A DNA stretch of 55,568 nt from Oscillospiraceae bacterium. GTDB lineage: Bacteria; Bacillota; Clostridia; Oscillospirales; Acutalibacteraceae. The stretch's first letter is position 1. Every line of letters begins with the position of its first letter. The stretch is taken from NCBI GenBank assembly GCA_015066005.1, contig SVPF01000013.1, positions 1-55,568 of the forward strand, given 5' to 3'. The notes under the pieces were generated by a model, which saw only the letters and a list, made by a program, of their open reading frames with translations, had not been told where the DNA came from and did no database searches. The translations under genes were made by a program, and so were the position numbers. Below, one piece after another: positions 22,685 to 31,757 of the stretch.

Positions 22685-22755
22685 ATTTCTTAAAACGCAC
22701 CGTATTTTTTGATATTCTATAATCACAGGATAACTTTTTAAAAATGGGTGATTTT

Positions 22756-23580
22756 ATGAAAAAAGGCATAAGCATTTGGGCATTTACCGACCGTAACCCC
22801 AAGGTTTGTTTTTCTTTAGCAAAGAAATATGGCTTTGACGGTGTTGAAGTAGGTCTTGGCAAGGAAGGCCCCCTTCGTTATGATTCGACAGCAGAAGAAA
22901 TTAAAGAATACAAAAAGGCTGCTGAAAGCTTCGGTCTTTCATTTTACAGTCTTGTTTGTGATGACTGCTGGCTTTATCCCTTAACCTCTGATTCAGCTGA
23001 AATTCGCCAAAAGGGTGCCGATATTGTTAAAAAGCAGCTTGAAACGGCAGCACTTTTAGGCTGTGACACCACACTTGTTTTACCGGGTATGGTGCAAGGG
23101 CTTTCGCCCGACAGCGAGGTTGTGCCCTATGACATTGCATACGACCGCGCCCTTACTGAAATGAGAAAGCTTGCCAAAGAGGCTGAGGGCTATAATGTAA
23201 CCCTTGGTGTTGAAAATGTTTGGAACAAGTTTTTGCTGTCACCCTTAGAAATGCGCGATTTTATTGACCGTGTTGGCAGCCCCCGCGTCGGCGCTTACTT
23301 TGATGTTGGTAATGTTGTGATTAACGGCTTTCCTGAACAGTGGATAAAAATCCTTGGTAACCGCATTGCCAAGGTTCATTTTAAGGACTTTAAGCGCAGC
23401 ATTGGCACAGCCGACGGTTTTGTAAATATTTTAGACGGTGACGTTGATTATAAGGCCGTTATGCAGGAGCTTAAAAATATAGGCTACAACGGTTGGGCAA
23501 CTGCTGAAGTATTTTCTGAAAATACCGAAGAAATTTTAGCAGTAAACTCTGCTGCTATGGATAAAATTTTTAAAATGTAA
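22756..23580 (+). CDS. sugar-phosphate isomerase/epimerase-fold protein (AP_endonuc_2)
   Basis: 274 residues from ATG 22756, which has GGGTGA just before it; an ATG four codons earlier has no ribosome-binding site. It is a TIM barrel of the xylose-isomerase-like family with the usual metal ligands in order: Glu in GVENVWN, Asp in AYFDVGNV, His in KVHFKDFK, Glu in ATAEVFSE. Members are epimerases, isomerases or 3-keto-glycoside lyases, so the reaction is open. It is first of five genes on this strand and is followed after 13 nt by a Gfo/Idh/MocA oxidoreductase, a pairing common in oxidoreductive sugar pathways. Confidence 0.82.
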   Translation: MKKGISIWAFTDRNPKVCFSLAKKYGFDGVEVGLGKEGPLRYDSTAEEIKEYKKAAESFGLSFYSLVCDDCWLYPLTSDSAEIRQKGADIVKKQLETAALLGCDTTLVLPGMVQGLSPDSEVVPYDIAYDRALTEMRKLAKEAEGYNVTLGVENVWNKFLLSPLEMRDFIDRVGSPRVGAYFDVGNVVINGFPEQWIKILGNRIAKVHFKDFKRSIGTADGFVNILDGDVDYKAVMQELKNIGYNGWATAEVFSENTEEILAVNSAAMDKIFKM

Positions 23581-23593
23581 GGAGAAGATAAAT

Positions 23594-24598
23594 ATGTTAA
23601 AGGTTGCAATAATTGGTTTTGGCGGCATTGCAAAGGCCGCACATCTTAACCCCTATTTACAGCTTCAGAATGACGGTATTGTAAAGCTTGTTGCCGTTTG
23701 CGATGTTTGCCCCGAGCAATTTACCGAAAAGGCCGAAATTAACATTGGCGAATCGGATTCGGGCCTCAGTGAAGAAGTTAACAAGTACACCGATTATAAG
23801 GAAATGCTACAAAAAGAAAGCGTTGATATGGTTGATATTTGTCTTCCCACCTTCCTTCACGCCGAGGCTACCATTTACGCTTTAAACGCAGGCTGTCACG
23901 TGCTTTGTGAAAAGCCGATGAGCTTAAGCTTTGACCTTTGCAATGCTATGGTTGAGGCCGCTGACAAAAACAGCAAAAAGCTTATGATTGGTCAATGCCT
24001 ACGCTTTTTCAACATTTACAATTTCTTAAAGGATATTGTTAATAACAAAACCTTTGGTGATGTTAAGGGCGGTATATTTTTCCGTTCAAGCGCACCGCCA
24101 ATTTGGGGCTGGGAAAACTGGTTTTTGGACTATACAAAATCGCAAGGTTGCATAACCGATATGCATGTTCACGATATTGATATGATTCGTTATTTGTTTG
24201 GCGAGCCGAAATCGGTTTCCTGTCACACACAGGATATCTATTCCAAAAAGGATGCCGCACATTCTACCCTTATTTATCCTGATTTTTCAATTCTTGCTAT
24301 TGGCGACTGGGCCCAAGAAGGTACTGAATTTTCATTTGGTTACCGCATTTCCTTTGAAAAGGCAATTGTCGACTGCGCAGGCGGAAAGCTTACTGTATAC
24401 CCCCGCGGTGCAGAGGCTTACTGCCCCGAAATGCCTGATGATGACTGCTACTTTAACGAAATTAAATTCTTTGTTGAAAGCATTGTGGACGGAAAAGAAA
24501 ATATTGCTAACCCACCCGAAAGTGCAGCACTTACAATTAAGCTTGTAAATAAGCTTATTGAAAGCTCTGACAAAAACGGTGAAATTGTACTTCTTTAA
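23594..24598 (+). CDS. Gfo/Idh/MocA-family oxidoreductase
   Basis: 334 residues. N-terminal Rossmann fold with GFGGIAKAAH for NAD(P) binding, CEKPMSLSFD with the family EKP lysine near residue 103, and the C-terminal catalytic face starting CITDMHVHDIDMIRYLFG. The protein oxidises or reduces a sugar or inositol hydroxyl; the substrate is not evident. It lies between the isomerase-fold gene and the glutaminase-like gene with short gaps (13 and 16 nt), each with a purine-rich ribosome-binding site. Confidence 0.87.
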   Translation: MLKVAIIGFGGIAKAAHLNPYLQLQNDGIVKLVAVCDVCPEQFTEKAEINIGESDSGLSEEVNKYTDYKEMLQKESVDMVDICLPTFLHAEATIYALNAGCHVLCEKPMSLSFDLCNAMVEAADKNSKKLMIGQCLRFFNIYNFLKDIVNNKTFGDVKGGIFFRSSAPPIWGWENWFLDYTKSQGCITDMHVHDIDMIRYLFGEPKSVSCHTQDIYSKKDAAHSTLIYPDFSILAIGDWAQEGTEFSFGYRISFEKAIVDCAGGKLTVYPRGAEAYCPEMPDDDCYFNEIKFFVESIVDGKENIANPPESAALTIKLVNKLIESSDKNGEIVLL

Positions 24599-24614
24599 TT
24601 GATGGAGAAAAAAT

Positions 24615-26516
24615 ATGAAGCTTAGAGTGCCCGCAATACCACTTATTGCCATTGACCCATATTTTTCAGTCTGGGCAGGTAAATCACTTCAGACAAACAC
24701 GATGCATTGGTCAAACAAACCAAACACCACCTGTGTTCAGGTAACAATTGACGGTAATACCCTTCACGCTTTGGGTCACAAGCCCGAAGGGTTAAAGGCC
24801 ATGCCCGATATGCCTGTTGAAAGCATTGATATGGATGCTTTTTCCACCATAGTTACATATAAAACCGACGCTATACGCCTGACGCTTAAATTTACCTCTC
24901 CCCTTTTAGTTGAGGATTTATATTACGCTTCCCGCCCCGTTTCGTACTGCAAATGCAGTTATGAAGGTCTTGACGGTAAGGCGCATAAGGTTTCGGTTAG
25001 GTTTATTATGACCGAGGAGCTTGTTCTTGCCGCAAAGGGTGAGGGACGTGCCCTTGCCAATAAGGTAGAAATTCCCGAAATTACGGCAATTAAAATGGGC
25101 GGCGGCGATCAAAACATTTTAGGTCGCAGCGGTGACGACATTTGCATCGACTGGGGCTATTTATATCTTGCTATTAAGGGCGAAGGTGAAGTTGGCCACA
25201 TATTTTTTGACGGTATGTATGCTATAAGCGGTGAAGCCACCCTTGAAAATGAAGCACTGTTTTTGTTTGCTTTTGATGACATTTACAGCATTCAGTATTT
25301 TAAGGAAAACCTTAAGGCTTATTGGAAAAAGGACGGCAAAACCATTGAAGAGGCTATTATAGAAGCCGCCAACGATTACGACACCCTTATTGAAAAATGT
25401 GAAAATTTTTCAAACCGAGTTATAAGCGAAGCCACCGCAAAGGGCGGCGAAAAATATGCCGAGCTGCTTACTTTAGCAATAAGGCAGGTAATGGCCGCAC
25501 ACAAGCTTGTTGTTGACAAAAACGGTAAAAATCTTTACATTTCAAAGGAATGCTGGTCGGACGGCTGTGCCGCTACCGTAGACGTTACCTATCCATCGGC
25601 GCCGATGTATTTAATTTATAACACCGAGCTGTTAAAGGGTATGCTCAGACCTGTTATGGATTATGCATATTCTGCTGAATGGACACCTGATTACGCACCA
25701 CACGATTTAGGTTTTTATCCGCTTTTAAACGGTCAAGTATACGGTGTGGAGTACAAACCTGACGGCACGGTGAAAATTGACCACAATATGCAAATGCCGG
25801 TTGAGGAATGCGGTAATATGATTATTCTTTTTGCCGCAATCTGCGATGCCGATAACAACACCGATTTTGTTGCCGAGCATATTGATACGCTTCGCACCTG
25901 GTGTAAATACCTTATAAAATACGGTCTTGACCCCGAGCATCAGCTCTGTACCGATGACTTTGCAGGCCACATGGCGCATAACGTTAACCTTTCCATTAAG
26001 GCTATTATGGGTATTGCGGCCTATAGCCGTATACTTTCACGCCTTGGTATTAACGATGAGGCTGACGATATGATGAAAACCGCACGCGAGTATGCAAAAT
26101 CGGTTGTAGAGCGTGCGAAAAATGAGGACGGAAGCTACCGTCTGGCTTATGACAAGCCTGACAGCTTTTCACTTAAATATAACGCCGTTTGGGATAAAAT
26201 TTGGAAAACAAGCCTTTTCCCCGAAGAATTTTATAAGGGTGAAATTGAGCGCTATAAAAAAGAAACTCTGCCCTATGGTGTACCGCTTGACAGCCGTGAA
26301 AAATACACAAAGTCTGACTGGCTTTTGTGGGTTGCAACAATGGCCGAAAACAGTGATGATTTTAATGCCCTTGTTGAACCTATGTGGAGCGCCTTTAACA
26401 CAATGAGGACCCGTGTGCCAATGCCCGACTGGTATTATTGTGACACGTCCGATTCGTGTATGTTCCAAAACCGCACGGTGCAGGCAGGTTTGTTTATTCG
26501 ACTTATGTTAGATTAA
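24615..26516 (+). CDS. glutaminase-A-like (DUF4964/DUF5127/DUF4965/DUF1793) protein
   Basis: 633 residues without signal peptide. The order of blocks matches the GtaA-like family: AIPLIAIDPYFSVWAGKSL at the N-terminus (DUF4964), a beta-sandwich to about residue 270 (DUF5127), then an (alpha/alpha)6-barrel with PVEECGNMIILFAA, DDFAGHMAHNVNLSIKAIMG, FSLKYNAVWDKIW, PYGVPLDSREKYTKSDWLLW and RVPMPDWYY. Fungal GtaA gave the family its glutaminase name, but in gut bacteria these proteins sit in glycan loci and the true activity may be glycosidic. Cytoplasmic location suggests action on imported material. It lies between two isomerase/oxidoreductase pairs. Confidence 0.82.
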   Translation: MKLRVPAIPLIAIDPYFSVWAGKSLQTNTMHWSNKPNTTCVQVTIDGNTLHALGHKPEGLKAMPDMPVESIDMDAFSTIVTYKTDAIRLTLKFTSPLLVEDLYYASRPVSYCKCSYEGLDGKAHKVSVRFIMTEELVLAAKGEGRALANKVEIPEITAIKMGGGDQNILGRSGDDICIDWGYLYLAIKGEGEVGHIFFDGMYAISGEATLENEALFLFAFDDIYSIQYFKENLKAYWKKDGKTIEEAIIEAANDYDTLIEKCENFSNRVISEATAKGGEKYAELLTLAIRQVMAAHKLVVDKNGKNLYISKECWSDGCAATVDVTYPSAPMYLIYNTELLKGMLRPVMDYAYSAEWTPDYAPHDLGFYPLLNGQVYGVEYKPDGTVKIDHNMQMPVEECGNMIILFAAICDADNNTDFVAEHIDTLRTWCKYLIKYGLDPEHQLCTDDFAGHMAHNVNLSIKAIMGIAAYSRILSRLGINDEADDMMKTAREYAKSVVERAKNEDGSYRLAYDKPDSFSLKYNAVWDKIWKTSLFPEEFYKGEIERYKKETLPYGVPLDSREKYTKSDWLLWVATMAENSDDFNALVEPMWSAFNTMRTRVPMPDWYYCDTSDSCMFQNRTVQAGLFIRLMLD

Positions 26517-26529
26517 AGGAGTTAATAAA

Positions 26530-27357
26530 ATGAAGGTTGGTTGCGTAGTAGTATACGGCAATAAGGATATATTTGAAAGCTTTGCCGAGCTTAGAAAAAA
26601 CGGCTTTGACAACTGCCAGCTTATTTGTTGGGATGCCGAAAAAGATTATACCGATGCCGAGGCCGAAAAAATAAACAAAGCTAAGGCTGAATACGGTATT
26701 GAAATAACAACCCTTTGGGCAGGCTGGTCGGGTCCTAAAACCTGGGATTTTTATGATGGACACGAAACACTTGGCCTTTTGCCGACAGCTTACCGAGCAA
26801 AGCGTGTAGAAGAGCTTATTAAGGGTGCCGAATTTGCCGTTAAAATTGGCGTTGACAGCATTACAACCCATGCGGGCTTTATACCCGAAAACCCGCACAG
26901 CAATGAATACCACGGGCTTATTGCGGCTCTTCGCGCCGTTGCGACAAAGGCAAAGGAATTAGGTATTCAGTTCCGTTTTGAAAGCGGACAGGAAACACCC
27001 ATTACCCTGCTACGCGCCATTCAGGATATTGGCACCGATAATTTGGGTATAAACCTTGACCCCGCAAACCTTTTAGTTTACGGCAAGGCGAACCCCTGCG
27101 ATGCTTTAATGACTATTGGCAAATATGTAAGAGGTGTACACGCTAAGGATGGAAAATACCCCACCGACGGCAAGCTTTTAGGTGAGGAAACCCCACTGGG
27201 TGAAGGTCTTGTTAACTTCCAAAGGCTTATTCCGCTTTTAAAGGAATGTGGGTATAACGGTCCGCTTACCATTGAGCGTGAAATTGAGGGCGAACAGCAA
27301 ATTATTGACATACTTAAGGGCAAAAAGCTTTTAGAAGAAATTATTGCAGGATGTTAA
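26530..27357 (+). CDS. second sugar-phosphate isomerase/epimerase-fold protein
   Basis: 275 residues behind AAAGGAG. TIM barrel of the AP_endonuc_2 family, with likely metal ligands Glu in FRFESGQET, Asp in INLDPANLL, His in GVHAKDGKY, Glu in LTIEREIEG. It shares the fold but little sequence with the product of the first operon gene, so it is not a recent duplicate. Again it is followed directly (9 nt) by a Gfo/Idh/MocA gene, so the operon holds two such pairs. Confidence 0.82.
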   Translation: MKVGCVVVYGNKDIFESFAELRKNGFDNCQLICWDAEKDYTDAEAEKINKAKAEYGIEITTLWAGWSGPKTWDFYDGHETLGLLPTAYRAKRVEELIKGAEFAVKIGVDSITTHAGFIPENPHSNEYHGLIAALRAVATKAKELGIQFRFESGQETPITLLRAIQDIGTDNLGINLDPANLLVYGKANPCDALMTIGKYVRGVHAKDGKYPTDGKLLGEETPLGEGLVNFQRLIPLLKECGYNGPLTIEREIEGEQQIIDILKGKKLLEEIIAGC

Positions 27358-27366
27358 GGTGATTAT

Positions 27367-28392
27367 ATGGAAAAATTAAGAGTTTGTATTGCCGGCTGCG
27401 GCAATATTTTTACAATGCATTCAACATCGGTTGCATCCTTTAAGGATGCTGAGCTTGTCGGTGTTTGCGACATTAAACCCGACCGCGCACAGCGCGCCGC
27501 TGAAAAATACGGCGCGACACCCTATACTGATTATAAGGTGATGCTTGCCGAACAAAAGCCCGACATTTTACACGTGTGCTTACCGCATTATTTACACCCA
27601 ATTGTATCGAAATATGCTATCCAGCAGGGCATAAATGTGCTTTGTGAAAAACCGATAAGCATTAAAATGGAGGATGCACTTGAAAACGCTAAGCTTGCAA
27701 AGGAAAAAGGCGTGCTTTACGGTATTATTTTTCAGTGCAGGTACAACACCGCTTCACAAACGGTTAAAAAATGTATTGAGGATGGTACACTTGGCAGAGT
27801 ATTAAGCGCCCGTTCGGTATTGACCTGGTGCAAACCCGACAGCTATTATTCCCTTTCCGACTGGAAGGGCACCTGGGACAAAGAAGGCGGCGGCGTGGTT
27901 ATTGACCAAGCCATTCATTCAATGGACCTTGTAAACTGGTTTGTTGACAGCGAGCCTAAGTCAGTTTATGCCCACTACGACAACCGTGACCACGAAATTA
28001 TGCAGGTTGATGACAGCGCCGAGGGTCTTATAAAATATAAAAACGGCGTAAATTACGGCTTTTGGGCGATGAACAACTATGGCGTTGACGAGCCAATTGA
28101 AATTCGACTTGTATGTGAAAACGGTAAGGCAGTGCTTTCCTACGATGATGTTACCATAACCCTTAACGACGGAACCGTAATTACCAATGCACAGGATATG
28201 ACCGATTCACTTGAATATGAAAACGGCAAGGATTATTGGGGCTTCCAGCATGTAAAGCAAATAAGACAGTTTTATAACAGCGTAAAAGGCGAAGAAACGC
28301 TTGAAATTTCCGCCGAAGAGGCACTGAAAATTCAAAAAATTATATGCGCCGTTTACGAAAGCTCACGTCAAGGTAAACCCATTGAATTTTAA
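27367..28392 (+). CDS. second Gfo/Idh/MocA-family oxidoreductase
   Basis: 341 residues. Rossmann motif GCGNIFTMHS, EKP motif CEKPISIKME, and VIDQAIHSMDLVNWFVDSEP on the catalytic face. Last gene of the plus-strand operon; a bidirectional terminator follows. Together with the isomerase-fold partner it could oxidise C3 of a glycoside and let elimination break the glycosidic bond, as in known 3-keto-glycoside and C-deglycosylation systems. This is a hypothesis from gene pairing. Confidence 0.87.
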   Translation: MEKLRVCIAGCGNIFTMHSTSVASFKDAELVGVCDIKPDRAQRAAEKYGATPYTDYKVMLAEQKPDILHVCLPHYLHPIVSKYAIQQGINVLCEKPISIKMEDALENAKLAKEKGVLYGIIFQCRYNTASQTVKKCIEDGTLGRVLSARSVLTWCKPDSYYSLSDWKGTWDKEGGGVVIDQAIHSMDLVNWFVDSEPKSVYAHYDNRDHEIMQVDDSAEGLIKYKNGVNYGFWAMNNYGVDEPIEIRLVCENGKAVLSYDDVTITLNDGTVITNAQDMTDSLEYENGKDYWGFQHVKQIRQFYNSVKGEETLEISAEEALKIQKIICAVYESSRQGKPIEF

Positions 28393-28410
28393 AAACATAT
28401 CTAAAACAAA

Positions 28411-28433
28411 ACCACGATACACTGTATCGTGGT
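28411..28433. terminator. bidirectional terminator between convergent operons
   Basis: ACCACGATAC-ACT-GTATCGTGGT, a perfect 10-bp stem with A-rich sequence on the left and five T on the right, so it works for both strands. Confidence 0.88.
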
Positions 28434-28440
28434 TTTTGCT

Positions 28441-29085
28441 TTATTTAATTTTTTCAAAGCCCTTAAGCCATTCCCTTTTTATAAGCTCGTGTCCCATAGC
28501 GGTAGGGTGAACACCGTCGTACGCCCAATAAGTAGACGGTGCTTTTTGTGATGCCTTATCAAAAGCGGTCTGTAAATCAATATATGGCAAATTGAATTTT
28601 TCAGCCACTCGCCTTGCAGCATCGGCACGCTTGGCAACCTCACATTTAAAATAGTCAAATCGTTCTGGATTTTCTTCATTATTACAGGTTGCGGGACCTT
28701 CTACGACATATGGCAGCATTATCATTATTTTCACGTCGGGCACAGCTGCTTTAATTTCTTCAAGCATCATTTCATATATTTTTTCAAACTTTTCAGCAGC
28801 TACACCGTTTTTGTTGCCAAGCTCGTGCCAAACATCGTTAACACCAATAAGAATGCTTAAATAGTCAGGCTTAAGATTAATAATGTCGGCTTTAATGCGG
28901 GCATATACATCAACAATACGGTTGCCGTTTATACCACGGTTTAAAAAGGTGTATTCGTTTGGACATTCAAGGCCAAGCTGTGCTTCAACCATTCGTGCAT
29001 AGCCAACACCCAAAAACATATCGTTTTCACGGTTGCGGGCGCAATCGGTTATGGAATCACCCTGAAAAAGAATTATTTTTTTCAT
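28441..29085 (-). CDS. SGNH/GDSL hydrolase (carbohydrate esterase-like)
   Basis: 214 residues from the ATG at 29085, preceded by GTGGTGA; an upstream GTG four codons earlier overlaps that site. All SGNH blocks are visible: FQGDSITD (nucleophile Ser), NRGINGNRI, IGVNDVWHE and YDGVHPTAMGH (Asp-x-x-His). No signal peptide, so it probably removes acetyl or other acyl groups from imported sugar inside the cell. It is last in the long minus-strand gene series and 17 nt after the AraC gene. Confidence 0.85.
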   Translation of the reverse strand: MKKIILFQGDSITDCARNRENDMFLGVGYARMVEAQLGLECPNEYTFLNRGINGNRIVDVYARIKADIINLKPDYLSILIGVNDVWHELGNKNGVAAEKFEKIYEMMLEEIKAAVPDVKIMIMLPYVVEGPATCNNEENPERFDYFKCEVAKRADAARRVAEKFNLPYIDLQTAFDKASQKAPSTYWAYDGVHPTAMGHELIKREWLKGFEKIK

Positions 29086-29102
29086 TATATTCACCACAAA
29101 TC

Positions 29103-30008
29103 CTAAAAATGTTTTATCTGTTCCAAATATTTACGGGGTGTAATGCCCGTATTCTTTTTAAATGCCGAAGAAAAATAATGTACACTTGAAAAGCCGGTCT
29201 TTTCAGCAATAACACTAAAGGTGTATTTTTGTTCGGCTATAAGCTGTTTGGCTTTCTCAATCCGCAAATCAGTAAGGTATGAAATAACCGAACAGCCCAT
29301 TTGCTGTGTAAAAATGCGTTTTAAGGTTGATACGCTTATATAATTGTTGTTTGCAAGGGCTTTAAGGGTTATTTTTTCGTTCAAATGCTCATTCATATAA
29401 GCAATTATTCGGTAAACCGTGCTTGCACCTTCAAGCTGCTGTTCAGCAGTAATTATACGGCTTTCGGCAAGAATATTGCGGTCGCCGCGAAAAGCAAATA
29501 TCATAAGCTCTTCCAAACGGTTGCAAATAATTTGCTCGCTTCCAAAAGGACTGTCCTTTACCTTTTCCATTGAAACATATGTCGGCGGTACAGCATAAAA
29601 ATTTTTATAAGTGTTTTTGGCTTCGCGAACAATGCCTGCAACACATTGGCGTTCCTCACTGTTTAATACAATAATATTATTTTCAAAAACACCCATATCA
29701 ACACCCGTAGCATCAAACGCAAGTGTTAACACCGAAGCATTTTCGCCCTGCCAAACCCAGCATTTATGAAAAACATTTGGCTTGCAAAAAATCATTTCGC
29801 CCGATTTTAACAAATACTTTTTATCCTCTTGCTGAACTACTATTTGACCTCGCTCTATATAGCTAAGCTCCCAAAAATCGTGCGCTTCACCTTCAAACGA
29901 AAAGTTTTCCGCAAAGCTGTAGTAAGCAACATTTATAAGCGATGCAACCCGAAAAACAGGTGTAATCTTATTTAAAGAATACTGCTCCACAACCTCACCA
30001 CCACTCAA
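29103..30008 (-). CDS. AraC-family transcriptional regulator
   Basis: 301 residues. The start is uncertain: a TTG at 30008 just after the upstream stop, or a GTG at 29990 close to GGTGAGG; no ATG is nearby. Residues about 30-110 are the sugar-sensing cupin (HDFWELSYIERGQIVVQQED, then LKSGEMIFCKPNVFHKC), and about 195-301 the double helix-turn-helix (ITLKALANNNYISVSTLKRI and YTFSVIAEKTGFSSVHYFSS, ending TGITPRKYLEQ). It is embedded in the minus-strand series, so probably made with it and feeding back on it. Confidence 0.82.
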   Translation of the reverse strand: MSGGEVVEQYSLNKITPVFRVASLINVAYYSFAENFSFEGEAHDFWELSYIERGQIVVQQEDKKYLLKSGEMIFCKPNVFHKCWVWQGENASVLTLAFDATGVDMGVFENNIIVLNSEERQCVAGIVREAKNTYKNFYAVPPTYVSMEKVKDSPFGSEQIICNRLEELMIFAFRGDRNILAESRIITAEQQLEGASTVYRIIAYMNEHLNEKITLKALANNNYISVSTLKRIFTQQMGCSVISYLTDLRIEKAKQLIAEQKYTFSVIAEKTGFSSVHYFSSAFKKNTGITPRKYLEQIKHF

Positions 30009-30011
30009 ATG

Positions 30012-30932
30012 TTAATCAATTGTTATGTCGTTTTCATTAAAATGAAGCTCGCCCTGCCAAAGATGAACGGTTTTCCAAGAAAGTGGGTTTTCATCCTTAT
30101 CCCAGGCATGAAAGAATACCGAATATTTACCATCTTCCTCAATAACCGAGCAATGCCCTGCACCTTTTACCGTTTCATTAACTGAGAAAATAGGCTGAGG
30201 ACGCTTTTCCCAACAGTTTTTATCAAGCGGATTATCACCAACAAGCTTAAGTGCAGTAATACAGTAGTTTTCACACCACGAGCCTGCCGCCGAATATAAA
30301 ACATAGGTGTCGCCGTTATTATAAACTGCAAAGGGGCCTTCGTTTATGTAAGGTGAACCGACAACTCCGCGTGAGCCTAATTTTTCCCAGTCATATTCGG
30401 GAGTTGATATTAAAACACGGTCAGAGCTTATTGTTACAGGGTCACTCATTTCGGCAATATAAATATTTTGACATATATTTTCATAGCCTTCCCAACCCGA
30501 CCACACACAATACATTTTTTCATTATGATAAAGTATGGTGGCATCAATTGCCCAGCGGTCGCTTTTGTCGGTAATTTTACCAAGCATTTTATAGCAATTA
30601 TCCATTGGGTCACTTGAATTATTGGAAAGCACATACATACGGTGTGTAGAATTGTGCCCTCCGTCACACGCAACATAAATATAGCATTTGCCATCTATTA
30701 TGTGAAGCTCGGGTGCCCATACGTCACAAGAATATTCGCTATCCTTTTCAGGCAAAAACACAAGTATTGCTTTGGCGTCACGAAGTCCCTCGACTGTGTC
30801 GGCACAGGCCACACTAACCGATGCCGAATCCTCAGTAAAGCAGTGGTAGTACTTGCCGTTATGCTTTATAACAAAGGGGTCACGGCATTTTGAATTGTTA
30901 TTATGCTGTATTATTTTTTTCACATTCATCAC
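30012..30932 (-). CDS. GH43-like glycoside hydrolase
   Basis: 306 residues, five-bladed beta-propeller pattern of family 43. RDPFVIKHNGKYYH holds the catalytic-base Asp, WAPELHIIDGK is the conserved propeller motif, AIDATIL holds the pKa-modulating Asp, and NEGPFAVYNNG the acid Glu; GAGHCSV is also typical. The family includes arabinofuranosidases and xylosidases. There is no signal peptide, so it acts on imported oligosaccharide. It overlaps the preceding isomerase-fold gene by 4 nt (ATGA). Confidence 0.82.
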   Translation of the reverse strand: MMNVKKIIQHNNNSKCRDPFVIKHNGKYYHCFTEDSASVSVACADTVEGLRDAKAILVFLPEKDSEYSCDVWAPELHIIDGKCYIYVACDGGHNSTHRMYVLSNNSSDPMDNCYKMLGKITDKSDRWAIDATILYHNEKMYCVWSGWEGYENICQNIYIAEMSDPVTISSDRVLISTPEYDWEKLGSRGVVGSPYINEGPFAVYNNGDTYVLYSAAGSWCENYCITALKLVGDNPLDKNCWEKRPQPIFSVNETVKGAGHCSVIEEDGKYSVFFHAWDKDENPLSWKTVHLWQGELHFNENDITID

Positions 30933-31741
30933 CCTTTTAACATTAAATCAATTTTTTCTATGCTTTCTTTATCGGCCGCAAATTCAAGACCGTAAAACCC
31001 GTTATAGCCTTTAAACTCAAGCCGGGCTATAAGCCCTTGAATATCAACACAGCCTTCAAAAACAGGCACTTCAAACATGTATTTGTTGTCAAGAGTTTTA
31101 AGCCCTTGGCCTGTGGCGTTGTTATCCTTTATTAAAACGTCTTTTATGTGAACGTGCTTAACCAGATGACCAAAGGCATTTATAAATTCCTCAGGTGTGT
31201 TGCCTGCTTGGTAAATGTTGCCGAAATCAGCCACTACACCAATATTTCGGTCAACCTCTTTTAAAAACCTAGCAAAGCCATTAACGCCATTGAAAATATA
31301 CCCTTGCTCCTCATAAATGGTCTTAACACCTAAGCCTTCGGCGTAGTCATAAATTTTTCTGACAGCTTTTATTCCCTTTTGAAAATTTTCTTCACCGTTA
31401 CAAAGCACCTCTTCAGGATTTGAAAAATTGCTTGCAATTGTATGATGAAGGTATGGGCATTCAAGTATAGCGCAAACCTCAGCAAACCCCTTAAGCCGTT
31501 CTATCATTTCAGGCGCATCATCACCTATAAGATTAACAAACACCGAAAAACAGGAAAAGCTGATGCCCTTTTCATCGGCATAGGCCTTAATCTTCTTTGC
31601 CGATTGCTTATCGGGTAATGTAAGCTCGAAACGGCAAAAGCCTTCTAAATGGGTAAGCCCGTGTGACACCGAATAATCAATCAAATCAAAATACGAGCTT
31701 ATGCTTGGGTGCGGTACTGAATAAAAACAAATTTTGCTCAT
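30929..31741 (-). CDS. third sugar-phosphate isomerase/epimerase-fold protein
   Basis: 270 residues. TIM barrel with likely metal ligands Glu in TIYEEQGYI, Asp in VVADFGNIY, His in KHVHIKDVL and Glu in GLEFAADKES. It is translationally coupled to the GH43-like gene downstream. This copy has no oxidoreductase directly beside it, unlike the two on the plus strand, and may act as an ordinary epimerase or share one of those oxidoreductases. Confidence 0.8.
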   Translation of the reverse strand: MSKICFYSVPHPSISSYFDLIDYSVSHGLTHLEGFCRFELTLPDKQSAKKIKAYADEKGISFSCFSVFVNLIGDDAPEMIERLKGFAEVCAILECPYLHHTIASNFSNPEEVLCNGEENFQKGIKAVRKIYDYAEGLGVKTIYEEQGYIFNGVNGFARFLKEVDRNIGVVADFGNIYQAGNTPEEFINAFGHLVKHVHIKDVLIKDNNATGQGLKTLDNKYMFEVPVFEGCVDIQGLIARLEFKGYNGFYGLEFAADKESIEKIDLMLKG

Positions 31742-31757
31742 TACAGTTTTCCTTAAA

